A stretch of DNA of 64,000 nucleotides from positions 186,001 to 250,000 of the forward strand of contig JAPZLL010000020.1 of assembly GCA_036250225.1 (NCBI GenBank). Reading direction: 5' to 3'. The position numbers and the translations under genes were made by a program. The stretch comes from Cercophora sp. LCS_1. Lineage: Eukaryota; Ascomycota; Sordariomycetes; Sordariales; Lasiosphaeriaceae. Of the stretch, positions 1 through 12,465 are shown piece by piece (position 1 is the stretch's first letter; every line of letters begins with the position of its first letter). The notes beneath the pieces were generated by a model. That model searched no databases and was not told the DNA's origin. It saw only the letters and a program-made list of their open reading frames with translations.

Positions 1-657
1 TAGTTGCCAATGGTGCACGTGTCGGAGGGGTTGGTGGTAGGTCGGCAGGTGTCGTTGGTGAAGTAGGTCCAGAGCCCCGCGGTGGGGTGGTTGATCCTGC
101 GGGTGTCAGTCAGTCTCTGGCAAAGCAGGTGAAAAGAGGGGGGCAACATACTGGTACTGCTCGTCGGCAAAGTTGGCCGTCTCCTCGGCGCACTTGGCGG
201 CGTTGTAGGTGTTGACAGTGCCGAGCGGACCCTGGAACTGGTTGTAGCAGGACGCGCCAATGGGCACGGTGACGCGCAGGTTGCCACCGACAGACCCGTT
301 GAGCGCGTTCCACGAAAACGAGTTCGGCCAGCACCAGTCGCCGGGGAAGCACTTGCAGGAGTAGGCCTTGCCCTGCCAGTACTTGTACACGGTGGGCGGG
401 CCCCAGAAGCCAAGGCGTGCGGCCGCGGGCTCAGCCTCGCCCTCAACCTCCTCCTCTTCCGAGGGCTCGGGTGGCGACTCAGGCTCCACCCACTCCTCGG
501 TCTCGCCCGATGCAGAGGCCGACGGCTCGGGCTGTGACTCGACGACCGACACTGCCGAGGACACGGCCGCGGTCGCGGGCTCAGAGGACGACTGGGCGGC
601 CCCGCTGCCGGCGAGCAGCAGGGTGGCGCCAAGGGCGGCGATGATGCTACGCTTCAT
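1..657 (-). CDS. FAD-linked oxidase (BBE / 6-hydroxynicotine oxidase type), N-terminal part, runs off left edge
   Basis: Exons read complement(join(<1..96,152..657)); the 55 bp intron starts GTATGT and ends CGCAG and rejoins the frame at codon CA|G. About 21 residues form a signal peptide, so the enzyme is probably secreted. After a low-complexity Ser/Pro/Glu-rich stretch comes the N-terminal region typical of secreted fungal berberine-bridge-like oxidases (CKCFPGDWCW, GGNLRVTVPIG, then HPTAGLWTYFTNDTC in exon 2). The FAD-binding core is beyond the window edge, so the His/Cys flavin attachment residues cannot be checked. Family members oxidise alcohols, amines or phenolics with flavin and O2, often in secondary metabolism. 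Two more enzymes of this family lie within 12 kb. The acidic linker of about 50 residues between signal peptide and core is unusual. Start chosen at the only ATG before the signal peptide. Confidence 0.85.
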
Positions 658-2125
658 GGTCCGGAACCAAAGAGTCGACCTCGGGAGCTAGGCAAGCGGG
701 ATGAGAGAGAGAATCCCTGGGTTTCGTGGCGATCCATGGATGGGGGCGCGTGTATTTAATTGCGAGAAAGCGAAGCTCCCGTGGTGCGGGCCCTTGTGCC
801 GTCGTGTGTGTTGTGCCAGCATTGCCAAGCTGCTCCTCCGGCGATGTCACCCAAGGTCGTGGCAATGATTTGGGGCAATTTGCGGCACTCGGAGGGCGAA
901 CCGAGAATTGGAGCCGTGCATGGAGCCGCAAGGGTGCTGCCACGGCTGATAATGGCCGTTGTAGGCCTAGCCCGCCCCGGTCGTCGGGGTCGGGGACCAA
1001 GAACAGCACCAGCCGCCGCCGGCCAAGGCGCCGCCCAGAACACACTATCAATAGCTTCAGGGCAACCTGACGCTGAGAGCGACAGCACGCCCATGAAATG
1101 CGACACTGCGCATGCTGCACCCCGATGGAGTCCCACGTGGACGAAAAGGGGGATTTTGGGGCATGTTGACAACGGCACCATGCCATTGACCTTGGTGAGA
1201 TATGGATGGCTCTCGGCTGCCCAGAACTGGGTGCCCAGAACTGGGTGCCCGTCTGCACGGCAGGCGCGAATACGCAGAAGCACGCAAGCGAGACCCACGC
1301 GCCAGGGTCCGAATCGAACATGCGTCGATGCGATCGGGTCAATCTTTCCAGTGCCAAGAGCCTGAAAAGGCCAATTAACGCTGCTTTAGCCCCAATCCTT
1401 TGCGGAAGAGTTTGCGAGTCGATTCCGGGCAGTTGGGGGGCGAGGAAGGATCGAACACGAGCAGAGCCGTTTTTCCAGTGCTTTTTGGTGCTGTTTGGTT
1501 CCGTCGCTTTTGGTGGACCACCCAAGCGAGACAACCAGCTGACGAAACCAAAACGAAACAGCAACGGCCATCCCTAATTCCCACCGCTCCATCATGTGGA
1601 AACAGGGCCGTTGCAACATGTCTGTCACCTTTCCCATCTTTGTAAGCGCGATACACTGACCACATCTTGTTTGCACTGCCTGCCCACCCATGACCAATGG
1701 GTTTGTCCCCTATTCTCCGCCGATTGCCAATACGATCCCCACCGACTCGGTGGACCATGTCCACAAAGGAGAAATATCGTGTGCTCAGGCCTCCCCGAGA
1801 CCCTTGCAGATGCGCTGGTGTCGTTATCCAAGTCCCCGAGACTGGGACCAGCGCCGCGGTCACGACAGACGGCGCGGGAGAGCCCGTATTTGACCCCGCC
1901 AGTCTTCCGACGCTGCCGAGTTCCGAAAAGGGAGATTCACATTGGGAGGGCGCTATTATTGACGCTATTGAGAGGCAATGATGCCACAGAGTCACATCCG
2001 GGTCACTATTTCCAACACGGCGCCTCACTTGACCCCCGTCCAAGACTCTGTCTGGACTGTCTTGTTCATGCCGACACTCGAGACCTAACCCATCGCTTGT
2101 GCCTAGGTCGCATCGTGCTTCCCTT
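658..2125. other. Intergenic; no supported gene
   Basis: This 1.5 kb lies upstream of the left-edge oxidase and downstream of the SDR. Several frames stay open for 100-300 codons on both strands, but they overlap each other, start at non-ATG codons and show no domain. An AT-rich ATTAAATA-like element near 750-758 on the minus strand, about 100 bp before the oxidase ATG, could be its TATA region. A 14 bp direct duplication (TGCCCAGAACTGGG) occupies 1218-1245. Confidence 0.6.
1218..1250. repeat. 14 bp direct duplication
   Basis: TGCCCAGAACTGGG occurs twice back to back (1218-1231, 1232-1245), followed by a partial third copy TGCCC. It looks like a slippage or duplication footprint and has no evident coding role. 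Confidence 0.8.
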
Positions 2126-3558
<1,433 letters not shown>

Positions 3559-3665
3559 GTGTCTGATGGGGCTGGAGATGTGGAAGGTACGCGGGAAAAA
3601 AGGGCGGAGAGGAGGCATTTTGGCGGTATCTGGATTGCTTGAAATTGACAAGATTGAGAGACACG

Positions 3666-3672
3666 TTTTATA
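3666..3672 (-). promoter_or_regulatory. TATA box of the SDR gene
   Basis: TATAAAA on the minus strand, 48 bp upstream of the 3618 ATG and 108 bp upstream of the 3558 ATG. Spacing suits transcription starting just before either start codon. Confidence 0.5.
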
Positions 3673-3814
3673 CGAGATTGAATATGGACCGTGTCACACC
3701 GGGGCCTCTAGCTTTATGTTGTCTCACTGGGGCCATCAACGCGGGGGAAGGATTCTGTTTGATGGTTCCGGTTGCTGCATGTCTGAAGCGCAGTTCAGCT
3801 GGGATGAGCTGGTG

Positions 3815-4147
3815 CTACACCCATTTCCGCCATTCTGATATCATTGCATCTTTCAAGAGGGCGGTTGCTGTATCCCTCAATTCGTCGATCGTAGAATGCC
3901 AAGCATCGCGATGCTCATTTTGGAGTTCAGTGCTACCCACGACGCGGGCGGCCCCTAGCTGCATCTCCATGTCTTGGACATGCCTGTTGTGATTGGTGAC
4001 CCCCAATCTGTGCCGTCTGAATGTGGGATGAATGGCGACTTGTGCAGCCACAGCTAACAGACCAGTGAAATGGGAGGACTCGTATTCACAACACATTGTG
4101 TTCTGGAGTGAAACCCGATTAGCATTCCTGAACCGCGAACTTTCCAA
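3815..4147 (-). other. Unassigned open reading frame, possible gene remnant
   Basis: The frame is open for about 110 codons with an acidic, probably helical C-terminal half (STIDELRDTATALLKDAM). It follows a stop codon directly and has no ATG until about 20 codons in. It may be a relic of a larger gene or chance. The rest of 3619-4390 holds only the promoters of the SDR and of the oxidase at 4391. Confidence 0.25.
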
Positions 4148-4390
4148 TCACCTATGTCTTCGTCTCGATGATGTTACTGTTCATTTCGATGTCTCCTTTC
4201 ATGTACAGACGCGCGAATACTCCCTAAAAGGGAACTCCGTACCCTGCCAAGCAGTTCGTCAGCATGCACAGTCAGCATGCCAGTCTTCTCTCATCCTTGG
4301 GTACCTATATATCCCCAATCCCATCTGTATGAACTGGGCCAACAACCCTTCAACGCCTCTGAGTGTAACTGATGTGCTCACAGTCTCACA

Positions 4391-6054
4391 ATGAAGCCCC
4401 TCATCCCTCTCCTCTCCCTCCTCCACCTCGTATCACCATGCACGCTCACCCCACAACCCTTTTCAGACCTCATCCCTCTCCTTTCACCCTCCGCCCTCGT
4501 TATAGGCCCCTCAGATTCCCACTTTGTGGGTTTCACAGAGCGCTACCTTCGCAGCAACAGCCCGGATTACAGCGTCATTGTTGTCGTCGCCACCGAAAAC
4601 GATGTATCAGCGGCAGTCGGATTCGCCAACAAGTACGATGTCCCTTTTGCAGCTAAGGTCACTGGCCACGGCCCTTGGCGTGGGTTAGCGGAGATGAAGG
4701 GCGGGATAAACATCTGGTTGCGGAACTTGAGTTCGATTGAGATTTCTGAGGACGGAAACTATGCGACGGTCGGTGGAGGTGTGTTGGTTGCTGAGTTGGT
4801 GGAAAGGCTGTGGGCTGCTGGAAAGCAGACTGGTGAGTCTTTCCAACTGTCCTTCGATGTGACGACTGATGTAAAAAGCTACTGGTCTCTGCCAGTGTGT
4901 TGGTGTTTCTGGGTCAGGGCTGGGCGGTGGATTGGGGCCGTTGATGGGAGAGTACGGTCTCGGTTTGGATCAGTTTGTTAGTGCACGTGTTGTGCTCGCC
5001 AATGGGACGGCTGTGACGGTGAGCGAGGAGTCAAATCCCGACCTCTTCTGGGGCTTACGAGGGGCTGGGCACAACTTTGGGATTGTGACTGAGGTCAAGA
5101 TCCGTGTTTATGACACCAAGGACAAGGAAAACTGGGTGTTGGGGGTTTTGGTCTTCAGTGGTGATCAAGTCGAGGGCGTGTTTGAGGAGCTCAATAACAA
5201 GATCCCCGACCAGCCGAGCCATTTCTCGTATGACGTGCTCATGATTCGAGATCCGACGGCTGATCCTGATAACGTAAGTCTGGTGTTCCTCGCTGAGCAC
5301 GAACTGACATGGAATCCAGGCCATCGTCCTCCTCCGCCTCTTTTCCTGGGGGTTCTCCCTCGACGAATTCACGAGTTACATCGCCCCTTTCCAGGACCTA
5401 TCCCCTGTCATATCGTCAACAACAGAGACGGACTATCCCGGCTTGATTGCCGAACTCGGCTACGGCCTCGACTCAGACAGCTGTCAGCCCGGCCACTACG
5501 GCGGCGTCTTTGGCATTGGCGTCACTAAATACTCACTAGCCGACATGCGTAACTTTTACGCCCTCTTCAACCAAGCCACCGCCTCTCTCCCCGAGTTCGC
5601 TTTTTCGTATGTTTTTATCGAAGGGTACGGGTACCAAGCTGTACGGAACATCCCGTCAGAAAACACAGCATATGCCCACCGTCATCTGAGGGCGTACTCG
5701 TGAGTCCCACCATTCCCTATCTGTGAAAGCCACGTCTCACAGCGGATAGAACCGTCGTGCTGCTGTACGACGCGCCAGGTCCGGATCGGAAGCTGGACCA
5801 GTTGGTTGACGAGTGGGGCGAGAAGATGCGTCGGGCATTGCTAGAAGGCCAGGAGGCCCAGGAGAGTTATGTGAATTATTCGGGAGAGCAGGAGAGTTTG
5901 GAGGCCATGTATGGGTGAGTTTCTTCTAAGAATCTGTGCTGGGCTTTGTTGACTGAGACCCAGGTACGACGAATGGCGACTCAAGAATCTGCGGAAGCTG
6001 AAGAAGGTGTATGATCCGCGGAATCGGTTTGGGTATTATGCACCCATCCGCTAG
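4391..6054 (+). CDS. Secreted FAD-linked oxidase (berberine-bridge type)
   Basis: Exons join(4391..4832,4879..5273,5320..5699,5750..5914,5964..6054) give 490 residues; introns are 46, 46, 50 and 49 bp and every junction keeps frame. A short hydrophobic N-terminus suggests secretion. The FAD_binding_4 core runs from about residue 35 to 210: TGHGPW supplies the likely flavin-linking His, and GLCQCVGVSGSGLGGG, spanning intron 1, supplies a Cys at the position used for second (bicovalent) attachment. LFWGLRGAGHNFGIVTEV is the substrate-domain entry. The C-terminal BBE segment ends in YDPRNRFGYYAP, as is normal for the family. It probably oxidises a secondary metabolite using O2. The next gene downstream on the same strand is a GMC oxidoreductase 219 bp away, so the two may share a pathway. 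Confidence 0.88.
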
Positions 6055-6273
6055 CGAGCTCCTTGCATGCTTACACTGCATTATATGCCTCCACAACGCG
6101 GGGCAGGTGACCCCTGAATGGCCCTTGCACCCGAGTGGCGCTCGAGTGTCCCGATGTTGTACGGATACAGAAGGACTGATAATCAGCGTTGATCAGGTAG
6201 ATAAGCAGACTTGCCTTCGATCCTGAACCTTGAGGTGACCTCAAGCTCCACCCCTGACCACCTCGTCTTCGCC

Positions 6274-8244
6274 ATGCCCCTGTACCAGAAACTCCCTGAA
6301 AATCTCGATGAGGTCGACATCATCATCGCCGGCGGCGGCTCAGCCGGTTGTGTTGTGGCCGGACGTCTAGCAGCTGCTGACCCCGGTCTGTCCATCTTGT
6401 TGATCGAGCAAGGTCGCAACAACTATGACCTTCCCAGCGTTATCCACCCTGCTCTGTTCGCACAGAATCTTGTTCCAGCGACAGGGACTGCCCTCTTTTA
6501 CCAGGCGAACAAAGCAAAGGAACTGAATGGGAGGAAGCCTATAGTCCCTTCAGGCGGTATTCTGGGAGGCGGATCATCCATCAACTTCATGCTGTCAGTA
6601 TCCCGTCACTTACCAGAGCTGTTGTTGATGTTGTTGTTGACATGGCAAGGTATACCCGTGGCCAACGCTCCGACTATGACGCCTGGAACATGCCAGGGTG
6701 GTCAACTGACGAACTCCTCCCCTTCTTCAAACGAGTATGTCCCCTCTGTAGTGTAGGTCAGTCTACTCTAACACAGTCAGCTCGAGACCTACCACGGCGA
6801 CGGCCACCCGCAAACCCACGGCTTCTCAGGCCCCATCCACGTCTCCGATGGGACCCATCGCTCCCCAGTTGTCATGAACGAAGTACTCGCAGCCGCCAAA
6901 GCCGTTGGCTACCCAGAAATCCACGACCTCCAAGACTTTGACGCCAACAACGGCTTCGGCACATGGTATCGCACCGTATGCCCCTCAGGTCGCCGCCAAG
7001 ATGCAGCCCACACTTTCATCCACCCGCTCCTGGAATCCAACACGCATCCCAATCTGCATGTCCTGGTCGAACACCTCGTCATCCGCGTCCTCCTCGACAA
7101 CAACAACGACGCCACAGGCATCGAACTCACACCCAAACCAGCCCACCAGCCCATCCTTTCAGGCACAGCCCACCCAACCCACACCATCAACGCGCGTAAA
7201 CTCGTTATCATCTCCTCCGGCGCACTAGGCTCCCCCGCCATCCTCGAACGCAGCGGTATCGGCTGTCCCACCGTCCTCTCCGCCGCCAACATCCCCCTAC
7301 GCATCCCGTTGCCAGGCGTCGGCCACGCCTACCAAGACCATAACCTAGTCTTGCACACCTACAAAACATCCCTCTCACCGTCCGAAACGCTCGATGAGAT
7401 CCTCACTTGCCCATCCCCACTCACAGCTCCGAGCAAAACGATGCTAGGCTGGAACGGCTGCGATATCGCCTCCAAACTCCGTCCTTCCCCGTCCGCCATC
7501 ACCTCTCTCGGCCCAGTTTTCCAAGCAGCATGGGACAGAGATTTCGCATCCGCACCAGACAAACCGCTCATGTTGACCGCCGTTCTCGCCGGGTGTCTCA
7601 CCGACCCAGCTGTTCCACGACCAGGGCAATATGTGACCGTAGGCAATTACACTGCTTACCCGTACTCCCGTGGACATATCCACGTTACCGGTCCTGGTCT
7701 TGACGATCGGCTCGATTTCAACCTGGGGTTTTTCACCGATGCCGACGAGATCGATATCATGAAACTACAATGGGCGTATAAAAACTCGAGGGAAATCATG
7801 CGCCGAACGACATTCTACCGCGGTGAGCTGGCAAATTCCCATCCAACCTTTCGGGTTGGATCCAAAGCTGCGCTGATAACCACCGACGCGGCGCTGTTTG
7901 AGGGTGACAGGAGACAGGATGTGGTTGATATAGAGTATGATACCGATGACGACCTCGCGATTGAGGATTTCCTGAGGGAAAAAACTGAAACGACGTGGCA
8001 TTCGCTTGGGACGAACAAGATGGCGCCTCGAAAGGATATGGGTGTGGTTGATGCGGATTTGAATGTGTATGGAACCACAGGACTAAAGGTCGTGGATCTG
8101 AGTATTGCGCCGGGGAATGTGGGTGCTAATACGAATAACACGGCGTTGGTGATTGGAGAGAAGGGGGCGGATATTATTGCGGGGGAGTTGGGGCTTGCTT
8201 TGTCCCCATGTGGGAGGTTGGGACTTGGTCAGGCGAGGACGTAG
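6274..8244 (+). CDS. GMC-family FAD oxidoreductase, alcohol-oxidase-like
   Basis: Exons join(6274..6593,6650..6734,6781..8244) encode 622 residues. Residues 15-35 contain the ADP-binding loop IIAGGGSAGCVVAGRL, with the acidic end of strand 2 in LLIEQG. GGGSSINFMLYTRGQRSDYD, the second GMC signature, is assembled across intron 1, whose donor is the less common GTCAGT. The C-terminal catalytic His sits in TWHSLGT and the partner Asn in GNVGANTNNTALVIGEK. No signal peptide is seen, so it is likely intracellular. The layout is closest to alcohol-oxidase-like fungal GMC enzymes, which oxidise primary alcohols to aldehydes and make H2O2. Start ATG chosen at 6274; the frame is open further upstream without another ATG. 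It follows the BBE oxidase on the same strand. Confidence 0.9.
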
Positions 8245-8427
8245 CGGTGACTGTGAAGCGGTTGGGATGTTGGGACCCGTAGCGGTGGTGGTGTGATTCC
8301 GGGGATGGGGCGGCACGGTGGTTGGTGCTCGGGACGGGCTCGTCTGGTCATGGCCGAATTTGTCGTCATGAAGGATCGAGGGGATGTACTAGCGCTGTTT
8401 TATCGGGATCGAATTGTTGATTGAAAT

Positions 8428-8830
8428 GTGCTAGCCCCGGGAGATTGCAAACCGGCGGAGATCCAGAGTCTTTTCCGGCTGGTCATGGTACTCCTTGTCG
8501 CTCTGTGTACCGGGGCGGGCTTGTCTTGTTTGGATGGAGCACTGGGTAGAGAGATAGCGTTCACGTTCCAACTGCCTGGTTTGGTGTTGTCAGCTTTGGA
8601 TGTGCGTTGTGAGTGACCGCCAACTCTGGGCTGAGACCTTGTGCTAACAACACAGGGGTTCGACAACGGCCATTGCGTACTGCGTCGATGCCTGTCGGGA
8701 CGTTACCGGCGAGGCGATGGTGACGCTATGTTGGAGCAAAAACATTTTTCACGGGCTGGTCTTCAGCCAGTGTGTGACGGGTTGGGTAGAGAGCGCTGGT
8801 CCTAGAACCATGTTCATGTGGCTGAGGTGA
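8428..8830 (+). pseudogene. Relic of the 3' end of an MFS transporter
   Basis: Only the last two or so transmembrane segments can be read. A first frame ends in LVALCTGAG; a one-base shift at GGG 8517-8519 continues as LVLFGWSTG, then a stop TAG at 8547-8549, then HVPTAWFGVVSFGCALGS. After a perfectly formed intron (8609-8655: GTGAGT, GCTAAC, ACACAG) it continues TTAIAYCVDACRDVTGEAMV, the late-helix motif of fungal drug/sugar-type MFS carriers. It ends at 8828-8830. The N-terminal 80% of such a carrier is absent upstream. The frameshift, stop and truncation mark it as dead. Its position inside the oxidase island suggests the island once carried its own exporter. Confidence 0.75.
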
Positions 8831-9205
8831 TCCAATTGATCTCGTTGGTTTCGACAGTGCCCATGTACATTTTTGGAAAGAAAGCCGGGCTTTGGGCGGC
8901 GAGGGAAGTGTTGTTTTGTGGTAAATACGTAATCTTCCGTCGATAAGAACTCAAGCGTAAACCGACAAGAATGGTTTTTTACAGAATTACTTTGTGAGAA
9001 CGATGGGGTTGAACGCGCCGTTGAAGATTCTCCATGGTGTTCCCGCAGAAAGCAGAATAGAGAGAGAGGCAAGGCCCAACAGGGATGGTCGTCGCCCAAC
9101 CACGCGGCATTTGGGGGCCAGATTGTTGACGTCACAATCACCACGAGAGGGAAAGAGCGACGCAACACCGCCATTTCATCATCCCACTTTCACCACAGCT
9201 TGAAC
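8831..9205. other. Intergenic; promoter of the GFA-domain gene
   Basis: No gene is supported. The spacer contains an ordinary 5' region for the gene at 9206; no clear TATA box was recognised. Confidence 0.5.
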
Positions 9206-9832
9206 ATGAGTTTTCGTTGCCCAAAAACCTTTCTCGCTTCCATCAATCTCTCTCAGATCACCCCTTCAAGACTCGCTCAAACCAGCATCTCCCTCCCCTT
9301 TCAACCAATAATGGGCATCCATCTCGAAGGACGCTGCGTCTGTAAAAACCTGCAGTACTCACTTGACCTGGACTCACCAGAAGACGCTCGAACGACGCTA
9401 TGCCACTGTAGCAGCTGCCGGAGGGCGTTTGGGACCAACTATGGTCTCACAGCCAAGGTGCCCATCCAGGCATTCAAGTATGAACAGGGCGCGCCAAAAA
9501 CCCACAAGCAGGAGAACGGCGTCGTGAGAGAGTTCTGTGATAACTGCGGGGCTTTCATCTGTGAATATGGGGTATGCCTCGCAATGCAGAGTAATTGGAT
9601 GGCGTCTAACCCTGTGCAGGAACAAGCGGCGGGCAAGTTCCGGTACATCATGTGGGGGACTCTTGACGAGCCAGACAAGATTCCTCCTAGGGGAGAGTTC
9701 TATTGCAGGAATCGCACCGAGCGGATGCCCGAGATTCCAGGTAGGTACTTACCTCGATGGAAGGACCTGTTGGAATATACTGACCCAAGTAGGTGTTTTC
9801 CACAAGAAGAATATAAAAGAATAGGCGGATGA
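9206..9832 (+). CDS. GFA/CENP-V-domain zinc protein
   Basis: Exons join(9206..9571,9620..9832) give 192 residues. The 48 bp intron (GTATGC, TCTAACC, GTGCAG) contains no stop and keeps frame, so an unspliced message would add 16 residues. The zinc ligands of the GFA fold are visible: CVCKNLQY, CHCSSCRRAFG and FCDNCGAFICEYG, followed by IMWGTLDEPDKIPP. The family is named after glutathione-dependent formaldehyde-activating enzyme, but most fungal members have no tested activity. The ATG at 9206 gives a 35-residue basic, Ser-rich extension that could be a mitochondrial presequence. The ATG at 9311 (MGIHLEGRC) begins exactly at the domain and may be the true start. Confidence 0.82.
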   Translation: MSFRCPKTFLASINLSQITPSRLAQTSISLPFQPIMGIHLEGRCVCKNLQYSLDLDSPEDARTTLCHCSSCRRAFGTNYGLTAKVPIQAFKYEQGAPKTHKQENGVVREFCDNCGAFICEYGVCLAMQSNWMASNPVQEQAAGKFRYIMWGTLDEPDKIPPRGEFYCRNRTERMPEIPGRYLPRWKDLLEYTDPSRCFPQEEYKRIGG

Positions 9833-10335
9833 TGAAAATGCAATGTAAAATGTCCCCTGCAACGCGCGCTTGGCAGAGTAAAACAACGCGATGATCCCAT
9901 GACCAACGTGGTGCGAATCAGTACCAGTGGCTCGGGCCCTAATCGGGTCAGATTACCACATTCACCAGTGCCACGGTTCCAAATGCCGTGCTGACGTCGA
10001 AAACTAGTGTCACATAAGCTGACCGTCGGCGCGATGCGTGCCCGCAAATCTCATTGATCCCAAGGCGGTCAAGCCTCTCGGGTATGTGCAATTCCGTCGG
10101 TAATGTCCAGCCCAATACCACCTAGCTAACGCAACTCGCAAGACTGGTCCGCCGTGTGTTTTTCCACACTTCATTTCATCCCGCCTCTCTCGGCAGGGCT
10201 GGTGATCCTTTTGGTGACCCGCCCACAGTGGTACGGTACCTCAATGGCCAGTGTAACCAACGTATTAAACACCAGTGACGAAACGTCCCCCCTTCAACCT
10301 CGCACCAAATCTCCCCGTCGTCAAAAAACCTCACG
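9833..10335. other. Intergenic; promoter of the third FAD-linked oxidase
   Basis: No gene seen. Downstream end of the GFA gene and 5' region of the oxidase at 10336. Confidence 0.5.
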
Positions 10336-11925
10336 ATGCGCTTCACCTCCCCGCGCACCGTCCTAGCCGGACTTTTACTTGCGAGCAGCGGCGCGTCGGC
10401 CTCGCGACATGGAAAGGGAAAACATGACGACCAAAAGGATGCTGTAAGCCAAACCCCCTCCTTCTCGTCCTCACAGTACCGGACTAACCACCCCCTCCAG
10501 TGCGCCATCCTTGCCAAATCCCTCCCCGGCGACATGATTTCCCTCGCAAACACTCAATCCTACAACGTGTCCAACACATACTGGTCCCAGCGCCAATCCG
10601 AAATCCATCCCGCCTGCTTCGTCTACCCCTCCACGGCAGCCGACGTCTCAACCATCGTCAAAACCCTTACGCTGATCGATGCCCCCTTCACCGTCAAATC
10701 CGGCGGCCACACCGCCTTTGCTGGCTCCAACCTCTGGTCGGGTGTGACTATCGACCTCGCCCGCCTCAACACCCTGGCGCTGTACCCAAACCACACGCGC
10801 GTCTACGTCGGCGCCGGCAACCGCTGGATCAACGTAACGCGTTTTCTGGAGCCTATGGGTCTAGCCGTGGTAGGCGGGCGCGTCTCGGACGTGGGCGTAA
10901 GCGGTCTTGTCCTAGGCGGTGGGATTTCCTACTTCTCCGGTATCCACGGGTGGGCGTGCGATAATGTGCACTCGTACGAGGTGGTCCTCGCTTCGGGGGA
11001 TATCGTGCACGCGTCGTCGACCAGGAACAGTGATCTGTACTGGGCGTTACGGGGCGGGGGTGGCTCGAACCTGGGCATTGTAACGCGTTTCGAGCTCGCT
11101 ACGGTCCCGCTTGCAGGTCCAATCTGGGCGAATACCATCCTGCTCCCAGGGGCCGTCAACACGACGTTACTGCCGCTGTTTCAAAACCTGACGGTCAACG
11201 GCCTGCCCAGCGATCCGGGCGCGCATACGTATCTGACACTGATAAACCTGCCTTCCCTGGGTGGGTACGTCTACTACACGGATCAAGTCCACGTTTCTCC
11301 CACGACCCAGAACGCAACAACGGTACCGGCTGTGTTCCAAGGGATTGACAAGATTCCATCGCTTTCCCGCACGCCCCGCATGACGAACCTGACAACACTA
11401 ATGGACGGTATCGAACAGCCATACGGCGATAGACAAACATGGTGGAACACCGCCGTGAAGGCCACGGATGCGCAGCTCCTGGTAGATATCCTCCCGCTTC
11501 ACGAAGCGCACGTCAGCCGGATCGCGGCGGGTGCAGGCGGAACAACTTTTGTTCCGTACCTGACGTTGCAGCCTATCCCCGTTAATGTGCTCGCGGCGAT
11601 GCAGAAGCGCGGCGGAAACGCGTTGGGGTTGAATGTCACCGATGGACCGCTCATCATCGTGCAGTCAGCCACGAGCTGGCAGAGCCGCGAGATTGATTCG
11701 GCGGTGGTGGCCAGCTCGAAGCAGTTTATTGATGATGTCAACGCGCTGGCCAAGAGTCGGGGTTTGGATCATGGCTTTGTGTATATGAATTATGCCGAGA
11801 GATCGCAGGATGTGTTTGGGAGCTATGGGGCCGAGAACTTGAAGAGGCTCAGGGATGCGGCGAAGAAGTGGGATCCTAAGGGGCAACTGCAGGAGCTGTG
11901 GAAGGGGTATTTCAAGTTTTCTTGA
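10336..11925 (+). CDS. Secreted FAD-linked oxidase (BBE / 6-hydroxynicotine oxidase type)
   Basis: Exons join(10336..10443,10501..11925) give 510 residues. The 57 bp intron (GTAAGC, GACTAACC, CTCCAG) has no stop and is a multiple of three. A signal peptide ends near residue 23 (GASAS). The FAD core has YPSTAADVSTIV, SGGHTAFAG with the flavin-linking His, VYVGAGNRW, and GLVLGGGISYFSGIHGWACD. The position that is Cys in bicovalent members reads GGRVSDVGVSG, so attachment is probably through His only. The C-terminal BBE segment YMNYAERSQDVFGSYG with WDPKGQLQELWKGYF is complete. Several Asn-x-Ser/Thr sites fit a secreted protein. This is the third such oxidase in 12 kb and differs clearly from the one at 4391, so it is not a recent duplicate. 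Confidence 0.9.
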   Translation: MRFTSPRTVLAGLLLASSGASASRHGKGKHDDQKDAVSQTPSFSSSQYRTNHPLQCAILAKSLPGDMISLANTQSYNVSNTYWSQRQSEIHPACFVYPSTAADVSTIVKTLTLIDAPFTVKSGGHTAFAGSNLWSGVTIDLARLNTLALYPNHTRVYVGAGNRWINVTRFLEPMGLAVVGGRVSDVGVSGLVLGGGISYFSGIHGWACDNVHSYEVVLASGDIVHASSTRNSDLYWALRGGGGSNLGIVTRFELATVPLAGPIWANTILLPGAVNTTLLPLFQNLTVNGLPSDPGAHTYLTLINLPSLGGYVYYTDQVHVSPTTQNATTVPAVFQGIDKIPSLSRTPRMTNLTTLMDGIEQPYGDRQTWWNTAVKATDAQLLVDILPLHEAHVSRIAAGAGGTTFVPYLTLQPIPVNVLAAMQKRGGNALGLNVTDGPLIIVQSATSWQSREIDSAVVASSKQFIDDVNALAKSRGLDHGFVYMNYAERSQDVFGSYGAENLKRLRDAAKKWDPKGQLQELWKGYFKFS

Positions 11926-12465
11926 TGAGAGATGAGATGTGCACGGCGGTGCACGTGGAAGAGAAGAGTAATGGGTGTTATGATCTTCGTATCTGAAGAC
12001 TAGTAAGTTGAGGGTATTCTACTCCTAGTCCTCCAACTCGTTCCCTTGCGTGACATGGCAGGTATTCGAGAATCGTAGAAATGCTCGATGAGCCAATATT
12101 CAACTGCGGCCATCGTCCATATCGGGCTTGTGACTATCTTCAGTGTGCAAAAGCCTGCTTGCACACTGGTACTACACAGGTCAGGGTTAGTCAACAGTGG
12201 CTGTCGGAAGACAGCAAGACTGGCTTACCTCTAACATCTGTCAGATGATACTTCTGGAACCAGAGGCTACGAGGAAAACGCCTCGGGATACCCTGATCTG
12301 ATTGCCGTATCCTCGCCACCAGCCGCCCCAGGCAGACAGAACATCCCAGGGTCTTTTTACTTATATCTAGCGTCCCACTGTTGGCGTGCTTCTGTCAAAG
12401 CCGCTGTGCGGGATGTGTGACCAGCCCTCCATGGGGAAGAATCGTAAGACCGTATATTTGGGACT
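11926..12465. other. Intergenic between convergent oxidase and regulator genes
   Basis: The genes at 10336 (+) and 12466 (-) converge here. No further gene or repeat was recognised. Confidence 0.5.

Noticed and set aside
647..1564. 305-codon open frame on the minus strand upstream of the first oxidase, with several overlapping long frames on both strands
   Set aside because: GC-rich intergenic DNA keeps frames open by chance; the frames overlap one another, use non-ATG starts and contain no motif.
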